Below the pieces are notes generated by a model that did not search any database, was not told the DNA's origin, and saw only the letters and a list, made by a program, of their open reading frames with translations. From the NCBI GenBank assembly GCA_016617855.1, contig JAECUM010001754.1, positions 1-64,000 of the forward strand: 64,000 nt of DNA, written 5' to 3'. Shown in pieces: positions 1-10,918 of the stretch. This DNA comes from Megalonaias nervosa (lineage: Eukaryota; Mollusca; Bivalvia; Unionida; Unionidae). The translations under genes were made by a program, and so were the position numbers. Numbering within the stretch: the stretch's first letter is position 1; each line of letters starts with the position of its first letter.

Positions 1-888
1 TAACATGGGGAAATATGGATACCCTAGCAACAATCGAAATCCCAATCAAAAAGGTGCTGGGGCTGCTTAGCCTCAAGGGGAAATTTAACATAGGGAATTT
101 GTTGGGGCTGTTTAGCCTCAATGGGAATATCACATGGGAAATACTGGGCCACTGTAGGGACAAAGGAATGTTGAACATAGGTTTGGACTGTATAGGGACA
201 ATGGAAATCCCAGTCAAAAAGGTCGTGGGGCTGTTTAGCGGCAAGGGGAATTTAACATGAACAAATTCCTTGGAACTGTATAGGAACAAGGGGAATTAAG
301 CATAGAGATGTAGAGTGACAATGGATTGGGACTGTCTAGCGACAACGGGAATTTAACGTGGGGAATACAGGACGTGCATTTGTGGACAATGGGACTTTAA
401 CATGGGAATATTGGGCCTGAATACGGACAAGGGAACGTTGGGACTGTATAGGGACAATATGAATGGAACAGGTGGGGTGACGTCACGGTACTGAACATTG
501 GCAACAATGTCCGCCAGGCGTTATATAAAGTTCTATGTCCCGCTCCGCCAAGCATTGTATCAAGTTCTCTGTCCCGCCCCGCCAAGCGTTATAGCTTTTA
601 TATATAGTATATTGAGTTTGTGTAGGGACAATAGGAATGGAACAGGTGGGATGACATCACGGTACTGGGCATTGGCAACAACGTTGCAAAGGGCTGACCA
701 CAATCGGGCCAAACAGTGACAGCGGAAAAAGAAATCTATAATGCCTGGCGGGTCGGGACATATAACTTTATAGGCATAGAATCTCCTACCAAACAATCCA
801 TAGTGATAAGAGTGCTAATCTAAAATAAATTTTTATACAAAACAACACACTCATACTAACAAAATCCACGTTATTTACTATCAATACA
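1..888. repeat. Degenerate tandem repeats at the outer left end of the Polinton-like element
   Basis: The stretch repeats a loose unit built around GGGAATTTAACATGGG and GACTGTATAGGGACAA. From about 460 to 715 there are two copies of a longer block with GTGACGTCACGGTACTG or GATGACATCACGGTACTG followed by GGCAACAA, and two copies of a CCCGCTCCGCCAAGCATT-type block. Very similar text (GTGACGTCAAGGTACTGG, then GGCAACAGTGTTGCAAGTGG) occurs at 58693-58745, which links this end to the element at the right of the window. No coding capacity is convincing. The true outer end may lie left of base 1. Confidence 0.6.
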
Positions 889-1770
889 TTGTGTAGATGG
901 AAATTTTTTATCTACAAAACACACCATTACCTACAATCATCTCAGGAACAGTTAGTGGTTGTAGTCACACTACTCCACATTCACACAAAACACGTGTTGA
1001 GCAGGGACAAGGTTGTTTTGTTAAGGGAAAAAACAAACACACAAACACATACAAGCGTACGCGCGCACACATACATACACATACACACAAACGAACGCGT
1101 GCATACAAATACACATACATACACAAACACAAACACCTTTTTGTTAAGGGATAATCTTTTTGTTAAGGGAAGAAAACAAACACACATACACACACATACA
1201 AACACACATACAAACGTACGCGAACGCACACAAACACATACAAACACACACATACACACAATCACACTTTTTTGTTAATGGAACAATTTTTTGTTAAGGG
1301 AAGAAAACAAACACACACATACACACAAACACACACATTTTGTTAAGGGATAAGTTTTTTGCTAAGGGAAGAAAACAAACACACATACACGCATACAAAC
1401 GTACGCGAACGCACACAAACACATAAACAAACACATTTTTGTTAAGGGATAATTTTTTTGCTAAGGGAAGAAAACAAATACATACACACAAACACATACA
1501 AACGTACACGCGCACACAAAAAACTACACACACAACCTACACACACATAAAATATATACACACACACACACGCAAACGAACGCGTGCATACAAAAACATA
1601 CACACACATACAACCACTTTTTTGTTAAGGGATACGATGCTTTGTTAAGGGAAGAAAACAAATACACACAAACACACACGCATACAAACACATTTTGTTA
1701 AGGGATAAGTATTTTTGCTAAGGGAAGAAAACAAATACACTGACACACATACAAACACACACTATCTTAC
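889..1770. repeat. Left inverted-repeat arm, CA-rich with GTTAAGGGA boxes
   Basis: About seven irregular units of 100-180 bp. Each carries TTTTGTTAAGGGA or TTTGCTAAGGGAAGAAAAC, then an (AC/AT)-rich run and a CGTACGCG or AACGCGTGCATAC box. The reverse complement of these same boxes is found at 10561-11250, for example ACGAACGCGTGCATACAAA here at about 1090 and inverted near 10651-10669. The pair flanks the minus-strand polymerase, ATPase and protease remnants, as terminal inverted repeats of a Polinton would. Apparent ORFs across it are low-complexity artefacts. Confidence 0.7.
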
Positions 1771-2045
1771 AAAGCCAGAGAAACGTTTATAGGTACACTT
1801 CTATTTTTTAACCTATAGACAAATAGTTTGGCAATTTGACTAGTATCTCTGTTCTAGAGGGTTGGAGTAGCCCTGAAAAGGGCTGTTTTGTTCAGGGTTA
1901 TGGAAATCTTTTATCGTCTAAGATTGCGTCCCCGTCTGGCTGCAGGCTTTCCCACAAGACAGGGTCTGCCTATTCAACCAACAAATAACCAACAATTTAA
2001 AACAAACAAACAAACAAACAATTTTTAACAAGGTTGACAACATTG
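1771..2045. other. Non-coding stretch between protease remnant and left arm
   Basis: No ORF is recognisable. It contains the histone-type stem-loop annotated separately and a short (AAAC)n tract near 2000-2020. On the minus strand it is the 3' flank of the protease remnant. Confidence 0.6.
1869..1884 (-). terminator. Histone-type 3' stem-loop downstream of the protease remnant
   Basis: The minus strand reads AGCCCT-TTTC-AGGGCT: a perfect 6-bp stem with a four-base TTTC loop, preceded by ACAAAAC and followed by ACTCCAACC. This is the architecture of the stem-loop at the 3' end of animal replication-dependent histone mRNAs (six pairs, UUUC-like loop, A/C-rich flanks). It lies about 160 bases beyond the protease stop on the same strand. 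A near copy is at 59040-59055. No histone gene is nearby. That it formed the 3' end of the element's transcripts is inference. Confidence 0.5.
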
Positions 2046-2375
2046 TCAAATCATATTGGATTTCCACGGATGGAATTCATTGGGCCACTGATGAACACTA
2101 CGTTTCCTAGCTAAAGACAAAAGGTAGCCATAATGGTCACAAAACCATCGATCTACTTTTTCATCGTTTCTAGAACACTCACAAACAAAATAAGTCACTA
2201 AATGTTCTAAGGGATATCCAAGACTGCGTTGATGAAGAAAATGCACACAATATTGTCCACACACCATGGAATCTGCCTTGTAATTTCACATTATTGAATC
2301 GTGTCGTCTGGGCATTTCTTTTCATAAAGTCAATGATTTCGTCTTCCAAAGGCGATAATCCATACGAATTAATTT
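2046..2375 (-). pseudogene. Polinton adenovirus-type cysteine protease, C-terminal remnant
   Basis: The product would be the maturation protease of Polinton/Maverick elements (C5/C48-like fold). From 2375 down to about 2270 one frame gives SYGLSPLEDEIIDF and NAQTTRFNNVKLQ, matching the usual stretch before the active site. After a frame change near 2265 the peptide SMVCGQYCVHFLHQRSLGY follows; the Cys in VCGQYC is the expected catalytic residue of the C-G-x-[FY]-C motif. The frame ends at 2046. The N-terminal half with the catalytic His was not found, so this is a fragment. It follows the ATPase remnant on the same strand, a usual Polinton neighbour. The identification comes from motif memory; I could not run a search. 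Confidence 0.7.
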
Positions 2376-2454
2376 GACGGGAAGATGAGACTGAAGAACG
2401 TCATGTTGACGATGTGTGAGACAGACCCAAAGGTTTTTAAAGATTTTTCTTTTG

Positions 2455-3100
2455 TTAAGTCGACGACGGCAATGTGTACACGACAGGCCCTCCGTCTTGG
2501 CACTAGCGGTAAAACAGATGGGTACGAAATCGCAAATAATCGGGGGTGGTGGTTTTTAAATCAACAAGTAAATAGGCGTGAGGGGTTTCAGTGGCATCGT
2601 CGTACGCATATGTCAGCCAAGGCGTTCCTATCTGTTTGGCTAACACTTACACTTGCGATTTATCTCTAGGACTTTTAAACAAGGTGACGTAATGAGCATT
2701 GAGACTGGTGGTGCGATGGGCTTTATTTTGTTAAAACAAATTTTGGGTGATGCAAATGACACTTGTATCACGATGATGCCCTGTGCACGTAAACCAAAGT
2801 TTAATTTCTTCTTCGTCTTCTCCAAACATGTCTTCCATAAACACGATGGAATCGCCTTGACTTTCTTGCAGGAGGTTGTACGCAGATTGCCATTCTTTGT
2901 AGCACCACACAATACGTTGAGGTGGACGATCGATCAAATGATGTTTATGTTCGATCATACGTTTGACAAATTTGGTTTTGCCGGATACAAGGCCTCCCAG
3001 CTGGCGCAATCTAAGTTTTCGTCGATGATTTTGAAAGTAGAGGAAGAGGGAGCAGAGACAGCATTTTGTAACCATAGTTACAGTAGAAAACAGTAGAGGT
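2455..3100 (-). pseudogene. Polinton packaging ATPase (A32/FtsK-HerA-like), broken
   Basis: This would be the genome-packaging ATPase. Read from 3100 downwards, the peptide shows a Walker A GGLVSGKTKFV, then RIVWCYKEWQ, a Walker B-like block SIVFMEDMFGEDEEE, and HHRDTSVICITQNLF, which is highly characteristic of Polinton and adintovirus-like ATPases. The same frame continues past a TAA with HYVTLFKSPRDKSQV, past a second TAA with the family's C-terminal LLVDLKTTTPDYLRFRT, and ends near 2455 after a third stop. About 210 codons are recognisable, close to the family's usual size, but with three in-frame stops it cannot be functional. It lies between the polymerase and the protease. Confidence 0.85.
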
Positions 3101-3329
3101 AGCCATAATAGTAGTGTAAGGAATGTCACTTTTGACACGAAGACAGACAAGACAAGAGTTTTTATACTTTTTTCAGGACACGTTTATTTATTAAATGGAA
3201 CAACACAAAAGACAAACAATATATCAAAGCCAAAGGGTTACGTATGTCATTAAAATACACATCAAAACGACCAAAATGGAATATAAACAAGTCTCTGTAC
3301 AACATTTGTTTTGACGAAGGCGTAGTGTC
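3101..3329. other. Short spacer between polymerase and ATPase remnants
   Basis: AT-rich, with no recognisable product in any frame. On the minus strand it separates the polymerase stop (3330-3332) from the first recognisable ATPase residues, and would contain the ATPase start if that gene had its own promoter. No TATA-like site stands out. Confidence 0.4.
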
Positions 3330-6126
3330 CTAGGGACAGTGTGTAATGAGTCTTTGAGTCTCTGCACCACTTGGCACAGTCACACAGGGGTCCTCCCGAA
3401 ATGGTCTTTCGTGGATGTCCATGTCGATGATAGTCTGGTAGTCACAAGGAACTATCGGTCTTGGACGTTGTCCTTTTTATATGCTGACCAATATCGGCAT
3501 GTCCGTACGGCAAAGTGAAGCGATTGGAAAGCCGCCGCACTCGCTTGTGGTACACGATTTGATACAGTTTTTCCAAAGGTCGACTGACGATAATTTGGTG
3601 TGTGGCTAAACATACAACCTTGTGAGGCTGGTAGGTGGTCACTTTAAAATCTCGATCCTCTCCACACTGCAAAGCTTCTTTCAATACCCCAAAGTTAACC
3701 ACTTGACTGGTGCGATAATTGAGAGTCAATCGTTTCACTTTACACTCCGTGTGCGCTTTTTCTTGTTGGCCGCGGTATTCGTAGCCATAATGTTTAGGAC
3801 CGCCACTAGCAAAACATAGAATCTTGTCGTTGGGGTGCTCGTCCCTCCAGGCTCCTAAACGGTCTCCTTCGATGTCATGGTAACGTTGATCGATGTAGAT
3901 GCAACTGTCCGTGTCAAAATACAGTACACGATCTCCTAATTAATGTAAAGCTACGTACAGTTTTAAGCGAGCATGGGCTGCCACGTAGGCTGTAATGATG
4001 ACATTTCTAAATTCGTCAGCTTCTACAAAGTTCATTTCTTCGTAATTGACCAGGATCAAGTCTTCACGAAGGACGTCCACATGTTTCATGGCTTTGATTT
4101 TGTCGTGAATCATCTGGAAGTAGCGGGAAGGTTCGGACAAATGCTCCGTCTTGGGTAAACACCGACGTTATGCCAATTCACCCCACAAACAATTCAACAT
4201 CACTTTAGCAAACGATCACCTTCCTTCGTTTTTCTCCACGTGATTTAAAGTGATGCCTTCCTGCTTCCAGTATTTCTCTTTGAATTTTATTTTGGTCTTC
4301 GGGAGTGTTGCACCAGGAAGGATAGCCGCTGGCTTCTTGTTTCAGTTTCGAAAAAAGCACCCACATAGACTGCGAAAATGTCTTTCAGAGTCTCGTCATC
4401 CTTGTGGTATTTTTCTGCCTTGAGAAAGTGGTAAATTTCGCACATTTCTAACAGTTAGTATCCCAAGTCCAGAGCTTTAAACAATTCTACGCTGACCCAC
4501 GGTCCCGTCAAGACACGTTCTTCCTGGGTGTGCTGACAAGGTTGATCTTGTTTGCAAGTTTCGGCACAAGTACGGCTCAAGGGAAACATCAGTTTTCCTT
4601 GGCAATGGTGAGGTAAAACGGGATGGTACAAGTACGTGGGAGGCAAGACTTTGTATTTAATCAATCCTTCGAATTGTCGAATGTTGTCCAGGTCGATGTG
4701 TTCCGTCAGTAATTGCGGGTGCCCTACAGGAAAGTGACAATAGTTGCAGATGTAAGGATACGGCGAACACACGTCCAAGTATTTGATTTGTTCTCCTTTC
4801 TCCTCGTCGGCTTGGTACAGCAAACAGGTGGCATTTGTCCGTCCTCCGTACAAACTGTCCCGCGGGTTCAATGGGTCCACCAGCTTGTAACTTTCCACGA
4901 TGCGTTGAAACTCGGGATCGGTTTTCAAACGGTGATTGTACTCGTGTTCCCACATTTCCACCACTTGGTATCCTTGCTATTCTAACTTCAAGCGACGCTG
5001 ACATGTGGTTTAGTAAAAGTCTTCCATGGTACGTTGTAAAACTGATTTTTTTTTTGTGTCAAGTTGAGAGTAGAGGATGGGACATCCATGAAATAAGCAA
5101 CCGTTAAACTCCTAAACGATCTTGGGGTTTTCAAAGCCCCAGCCATCCACCGAATACCTTCCGATGGTTTTTTCGCCTCCTCCGTTGCGGGCATGTTGGA
5201 TCCATTTGTCTTTCTTTTAGCACAAGTAATGTATCCAGGGTAGGGCATTGACCGAGTATTGATGTTTGACAAAATTTGTTGTGTGAGGGCTTATGACAGC
5301 CAGGATGTTTTCGGGCATGAATCGTTTGCGGTACACTAAGGAACACGCTTTGGTGATGGTGAGTGTGGTAGAAAGCTTCTCGTTGTTCGGTGCGCATGTT
5401 TTCGGGGTCGTAGTAGTGAGCATCAGGCAAATGGGGTAGAACGGCGTGTTGATTGGTTTCGGTATTGAAAAAGTCATTCCAAATGCTTTAGGCATTCGGC
5501 TCAAAGGCATGGCCAAGTAACACATCGAATCTTTAAACTGCACTTGTCCCACTTGCCTGAAGATGATTTTGGCTCTGTTCAGAGTCACTTTCGGACGATC
5601 GGTGTTTTGTTTCGTATCGTATGCCCATCGTATCCCAAGAAATTGTTAGCCATCACCGTGGCATTGCGATGACAATCTCCGTAACGTTCGATGTCCTCTT
5701 GGCTCCAAGTCTCGTCGATGGAGTCTAAGATCCATTGGGCGAAATTTGTCAGAGTGTTAGGTCCCCGAAAGATTTTTTCACGTCCTCCGGGAATCTTGCT
5801 GCAGTGAGGGCATTGACTACAGACCGGTTCTTGTATGCACTCTCGCATGCTGGATGAGTCACGCAGAAATTAGGAATGCGAACGCATGCATTTGAAATCG
5901 AAAAACATGAAATTCCCTTTCTTCTGGTCATCTTCCTCTTGACGTTTGGAATAGTATTTTTGAATGTAGCATTCGTGTTCCAAGTCCACGATTTGGTGAC
6001 AAATGTGACATCGTTTATTTCCTGAACATACGTGAACTTTGGCATTATTGGTACGTATGCCTTGTGCACAATCTCAAGAGTTGGCAAGCACTTTTCTGCT
6101 GTGAACCTTGCGTCTTCAGATGTCGT

Positions 6127-6134
<8 letters not shown>
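3330..6134 (-). pseudogene. Protein-primed family-B DNA polymerase, exonuclease and polymerase part, broken
   Basis: This is the second part of a Polinton-type PolB (DNA_pol_B_2), which would replicate the element from a protein primer. In order on the minus strand: a Cys/His cluster RCHICHQ with ECYIQ (about 6025-5960); exonuclease motif I as FFDFKC (about 5900), where the usual DFE has become DFK; exonuclease II as NNFLGYDGH (about 5620-5645); DPLNPRDSLYGGRTNA (about 4830-4880); motif A with YPYICNYCHFPVGHP (about 4715-4765); motif B as FAKVMLNCLWGELA (about 4180-4220, NC in place of the usual NS); motif C YFDTDS (about 3915-3930); and HYGYEY (about 3780-3800). The frame ends at a TAG at 3330. 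Several frameshifts and stops (for example just after exonuclease I, and after motif B) make it non-functional. Confidence 0.9.
6127..6134. repeat. Target-site duplication, left copy (TGGTAATA)
   Basis: TGGTAATA here is repeated at 8700-8707, on the other side of the LINE. Leaving out the LINE and one copy puts the two polymerase parts back into the same reading frame, which supports both boundaries. Confidence 0.65.
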
Positions 6135-6159
<25 letters not shown>

Positions 6160-8699
6160 GGAGGAGGACCTTTTATGAATTTGTACGATCAGATGAAAAA
6201 TAAACACACATTCAATGGATATATAAAATATGATACTTGAAACACGTCGTTTGTTCTTTTTTCTTCCATCTATGTTAAATAATAATAATAATGAGGGCTT
6301 TTTATAGCGCCTAATCTTTAGAAACTCTAAGCGCTTCACAACATTTGTCAACACTTAAAAAACATATATAATGATATGATTACAAAAATAAAAACAAACA
6401 CTACGAAATTAGAAGACAGAAAACATGCTGTATATATTTAAGGGAAGGAGACATTATTAGGTCTTTAAGTCTGTTCTAGCAGTTGAAATAGGTGAGTTTT
6501 GAGAGCGCTTTTGAATGAGATCACTGTGCCTTTGTGTCTAAGTTCAGTGGGCAATTCGTTCCACGTTGTTGGGACCTGGTATGCAAATGAACGTTGTCCA
6601 TATGATTTCATTTTCATAGTGGGAATAATGAGAATACGAGTGTCAGAAGAGGAGCGTAAGTATCTTGCTGGTGTGTACACATGGGTGAGGTCAGATAGGT
6701 ACGTTGGACTGGAGCCCGCCAGTGAAACGTAGCACAGAGAACAAATTTTGTATTTAATTCTGGATAGTATGGATAGCCAGTGTAGAGTACAGAGCAGTGG
6801 GAGGCGGGCTCTGATCGTGGTACTCTAAGGATGATCCGAGAAGCTGTGTTTTGAACTTTTTGAAGTTTCTGGAGTAGATATTGAGACGAACCAGACAGAA
6901 TTGAGTTACAATAGTCCAGTCTTGAAAGTACTAAGGAACACACCGGTGTTTTAGTGGCATCAACTGAAAGATACTTGCGAATGAAGCTGATTCATCTCAG
7001 CTCAAGATATGCAACCTTGCATATGTTCATGACATGTTGGTGCAATGAGATAGTACTGTCGAGAGCAACACCTAGGTTTCGTACTGACTATGTGAATTTA
7101 ATGTTGGTGTTGCTGATATTTATTGTCTGAGGTAAAGAATGTGAATGAGAAAGTCTTTGTGTTGTGGTCAAAATGGCTTCAGTTTTATCATCATTCATCT
7201 GCAGCTTGTTACATGTCATCCATGATTTCACATCGGAAATGCACCTCTCTACGCCTTGGATGGTAGCTTCAACTTCAGTTGGGTGGCTAGATTTGTATAT
7301 TTGGGTATCATCAGCATACAATTGGTGACACAGCGGATGATAATCTATGACGCTTGAGAGTGGCTGAGTGTATAGAATGAAGAGAACAGGTCCACGAACA
7401 GACTCCTGTGGAACACCACAACATAGATAAACTGGGCTGGAGTGTTTTCCATCTGCGGACACAATTTGTGTCCTGTTGACCAAGTAGGAATAGAACCATA
7501 GTAAGGCTGTATCGTGAATGCCAAATACATGCTGGAGACGGTGAAGTAATATATCATGGTCTATTGTGTCAAATGCTGCAGACAAGTCAAGAAGCGTGAG
7601 GACGGTAATCTTTCCGCTATCCAAAGCAGAGAGAAGGTCATTGACTACTTTCAGAAGAGTAGTTTCAGTACTGTGGCAAGGGCGATATGCAGACTGTACA
7701 TTGCTAAAAAGACTGTTTGAATTCAGATGAAATACAAGTTGGGATAGAACCACTTTTTCTAAGATTTTTGACATGAATGGGAGATTAGAAACTGGGCGGT
7801 AGTTCTTTTAATCGTTATGGTCGAGTGTTGGTTTCTTCAGCAGAGGCTTTACAATGGCAGTTTTGTAAAATGATGGGAATTCCCCAGATGAGAGAGAGGT
7901 ATTAATAACATCAGTTAGTGAAGGCAATATTGGATCTAAGCACTCAAGCAGCAGTGATGTCGGAATCAGATCAAGTTCACATGACTTTGGTGCACTCTTC
8001 ATCACGATTGTACGTACTAAATCCATAGAGACAGGTTCAAATGCTGCTAACGGTTGCCGCTGAAATTTTGTATCGCAACTGTGTGGTGACGACGAGTCAA
8101 TTGAAATTGTGTTGTCAAGTTTATCTTCGATGGTTTGTACTTTGTCACGAAAGAAATTTGCAAACAGGTCTGGAAGGTTGACTAGAGAGAAGGTAGTTGG
8201 AAGTGGTGTACATTTGTTCCTTGACATTAGCTTCTTAGTAATCTCGAATAGCTCTTTGCAGCTGGAACTTTCCGTGATCTTAGTACTGTAGTGGGCTGAT
8301 TTCGATGCATGGACTATGTTTGTGTCATTCTTCTTAGCGGCTTCATAGATTTGCTTATGAATAGTGAGTCTGGTGGAAAGCGAAAGCCTCTCATCTTTAC
8401 GGCGGTCTCTTTTAGCAGTGCGAAGCTGGTCCCTAACACTGCCATACCACGGAGAACACTTTTGAACTGATACTGTGCACTTGGTTGCTGGGGCATGTTT
8501 GTCAAGCAATGAACGCAGGCAGTTATCGAGTTGTTCTGCTGTAGGAGGTAAGCTAGTTGTTAGGTTTGCTTGGATGTAATGCATTAGTTGGGTTCTGTTT
8601 ATCATACGGAGGTTACTCTTAGTAGCAAATAAAGGTGGAGGGTTAAGGACTGATACGTCAAGATGGCATATAATGCAGAGGTGATCTGATGCAAGTTCG
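6135..8699 (-). mobile_element. L2/CR1-type non-LTR retrotransposon (LINE), 5'-truncated, inserted in the polymerase
   Basis: The minus strand starts inside the C-terminal end of an APE-type endonuclease (SDHL at the 5' boundary) and runs through a linker to a reverse transcriptase with AYRPCHSTETTLLK, LLDLSAAFDTIDHDILL, GVPQESVRGP (normally GVPQGSVLGP) and YADD. The C-terminal region contains SRLDYCNSILSGSSQYLLQK and SYGQRSFAYQVPTTWNELP, typical of L2-like LINEs. The 3' end is an (ATT)n microsatellite at 6135-6160, with a GGCGCTATAAAAAGCC-type tail near 6295-6312, both usual for this group. In-frame stops at about 7808 and 7088 show it is dead. At 2.56 kb it lacks most of ORF2's endonuclease and all of ORF1. 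An 8-bp TGGTAATA duplication flanks it. Confidence 0.9.
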
Positions 8700-9883
8700 T
8701 GGTAATAGGTAGGGCTGACAAAAGTGCCCTGACAAGTAGGGCAATGTACCCGTTGTTGTCCTTCGTCAAGACAGGGTTTAGAGGCCATACATCCTGGACA
8801 TTTCGATCCACAATGCTTGTATTGCTTTCGATTGTTATAGCCATAGCCACATTTCTCACAATAATATCTGTATCCCAGGAATCTGGTGATACTGGTAATG
8901 GTATCAAAATGTTCATCGTGATGATAGACGTGAATGTATTTTCCGTCTTTGAAATCTTTGCCTCGAAACAACAGAGGTCCACGCAATTCTTGATGGTAAA
9001 CTTTCAAGGTATAGTGTGGAGCCAATGCGTCTTGCAATTTTTGCATTTCAGGAATGCCACAGGTGTGTGTCTTTGGATAGGCCCGCTGGCTGTAACAGGA
9101 GTTCTGCTTCTCTTCGTTGTTTGGCTCGGTCCGATTGTCGAATATTTTTCCAGGCTCTTTTCCATTCTGCCGTGTCGTTCTTGTTGGCATATGTTCGTCC
9201 TACGACGATGGTACGGCTTAAACACATGTGGTCTTGGGGGTTGCTAATTCGGACGAGGCTACGCTTGATCCTACGACGGTCGTCCACCAATAACACCTTT
9301 CTGCGTCCGGTCATTTGGGAAGGGAAAGGTAGGCCATGTGCAGTGTCGCTTTTCCATCGGTGATGTGAAATTTGTCGTTGGATTGCTGTATATGTTGAAT
9401 CTTGTCGATGACTTTGGAAGGTGTCAATTCTGATGGCCTGTTAAACTCGATCCAAACAGGGGACTTCAAACTGTCGTGATAAATGGAAAGTGTCAAGCGA
9501 TCGTCTTCTTTGGCTTCACATTGTCGCTTCAGTGTCGTTACCAAAGAATCCCATACATCAGTGATGAACTCTTCTGCTTTCTCCAGCGGTACGTAGAACA
9601 TGAAATCTTTAAGCTTCACCTTGTACGTGTAGGCCGTGGTTCTAAATTTTCTAGAGGAGCGCTTTTCCGTCTCTCAAATGTGATAATACTTTTCGGGTGA
9701 TAGTGGTGACTTTTGGTTTGAGGTAGACTCTCTGGGTCTGGATTCTGGCTGACTCATGTCATCTTCATAATCGCTGGCATGGATTAGAGCCAAAACTTCA
9801 GCTCGTGTGCGAGGCGATATATCACCTCTCTGTGTCTTACTTTCTTCGTCGTCTTTCTCAGTGAAATTGTGCGCTCGTTTCAT
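8700..9883 (-). pseudogene. Protein-primed family-B DNA polymerase, N-terminal part, broken
   Basis: This is the 5' part of the same polymerase, interrupted by the LINE. The start at 9883 (MKRAHNFTEKDDEE) is chosen because a TATATATA box lies 50 bases upstream and the same arrangement precedes the related copy at 63635. After a TGA following EKYYHI (about 9677) the next blocks are in other frames: FMFYVPLEKAEEFITDVWDS (about 9600), VWIEFNRPSELTPSKVIDKI (about 9430), VLLVDDRRRIKRSLVRI (about 9290), and then YIHVYHHDEHFD with a zinc-binding-like YYCEKCGYG...HC...CPGC cluster (about 8950-8790). The last Cys pair CPTCQGTFVS is next to the LINE. At least three frame changes separate these blocks. 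Total length with the distal part is about 1,300 codons, as expected for Polinton PolB. Confidence 0.88.
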
Positions 9884-9932
9884 CTTGATTGCAGACTTGC
9901 AAATGACTAAATTTTAGACGCAACGGAGTCCC

Positions 9933-9940
9933 TATATATA
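9933..9940 (-). promoter_or_regulatory. TATA box of the Polinton polymerase (TATATATA)
   Basis: TATATATA lies 50 bases upstream of the minus-strand ATG at 9883. The right-hand copy has TATATATA 51 bases before its ATG. The leader between them is also conserved: GTTGCGTCTAAAA here and GCTGCGTGTAAAA there. Conservation of sequence and spacing in two diverged copies supports a real core promoter. Confidence 0.65.
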
Positions 9941-9948
9941 AGGGTTGT

Positions 9949-9968
9949 GTTTTGAGGCTATAAATATA
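9949..9968 (-). promoter_or_regulatory. 20-bp block shared with the right-hand element
   Basis: The minus strand reads TATATTTATAGCCTCAAAAC. The identical 20 bases occur on the plus strand at 59101-59120. It contains a TATTTATA core and lies just upstream of the polymerase TATA box. It may be a second TATA-like element or a piece of the ancestral end sequence. Confidence 0.55.
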
Positions 9969-10170
9969 CTTGGAATTTCCACAAATTGTAGCTATAAATA
10001 GATACTAACATTTTACGAAAGGAATTTCCACAAAATGTGACTATATAGATAGTGGGGTTTTTTAATAGGAATTTCCAAAGGTTGTAGCTCTAAATAGATA
10101 CTAGGTTTTTAAAGAGGATCGTCACACAAGTTGAGACTATAAATAGTTACTAGGCTTATCCATTTTAGTC
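9968..10170. repeat. Four tandem units with GGAATTTCCACAAA and TATAAATAG
   Basis: Roughly 50-60-bp units: GGAATTTCC, then an ACAAATTGTAGC-like stretch, then TATAAATAGATACTA (the last unit degenerate). Each has a TATAAATA or TATATAGATA core. They sit directly upstream of the polymerase promoter. A reiterated promoter is possible; it may equally be a short satellite. Confidence 0.5.
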
Positions 10171-10560
10171 TAAACCAATGTAACTTAACGTTCCGGGATT
10201 TGCTTAGTCTCCGTTAAATTCTGGGACAAAATTTTCGGAACCTCTCGAACAGATATCTTCGTCTTATTTACCGACACCTTAGCGACACTATACAAACAAA
10301 AGATAGGGACATAGAAAAAGAACATAGAAAAGGACTTAAAAAAAGGACATTATAAAGACACATTTAGGGAAAGTGTTGGGACATTAAAGCTACGCAAATA
10401 TTTTAATCCGAATAGCTATAGCGTACCTAATCATATGTCCCTAAATACACAAATATTCTAAAGCATAACGGATCACATAGACTAGCTCAGCTGACTACTC
10501 AAATCTATAAATAACTTATGTATAATTAACTACGAGATCTCCTGCTCGGTTCACCTGAAG
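10171..10560. other. Unique-looking AT-rich spacer
   Basis: No ORF, RNA gene or clear repeat, apart from several AAAGGACAT-like words near 10300-10350. It lies between the polymerase promoter region and the right arm. Confidence 0.4.
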
Positions 10561-10849
10561 CTAGGAGTTTTTATGTGTATGTGTGTGTGTATGTGTTTTT
10601 TTGTGTGTGTATGTGTGCGCGCGTACGTTTGTGTGTGATTTATATGTTTTTGTATGCACGCGTTCGTTTGTGTATGTGTATGTGTGCGCGCGTACGTTTG
10701 TTTGTGTGTGTGTTTGTGTGCGCGCGTACGTTTATATGTATATGTATGTTTATGTGTGTTTGTGTGTATCTGTGCGCACGTACGTTTGTTTGCATGTTTG
10801 TTTAGAATCTTAACAAAACACTTATCCCTAAACTACAAAAAATAGTGTT

Positions 10850-10918
<69 letters not shown>

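Noticed and set aside
889..1654. ORFs rich in HTHTHT and CVCVCV
   Set aside because: Translation of CA/TG-rich repeats in the left arm.
8699..9363. Plus-strand ORFs of 182 and 115 codons
   Set aside because: Antisense shadows of the polymerase N-terminal remnant, whose minus-strand frames show family motifs.
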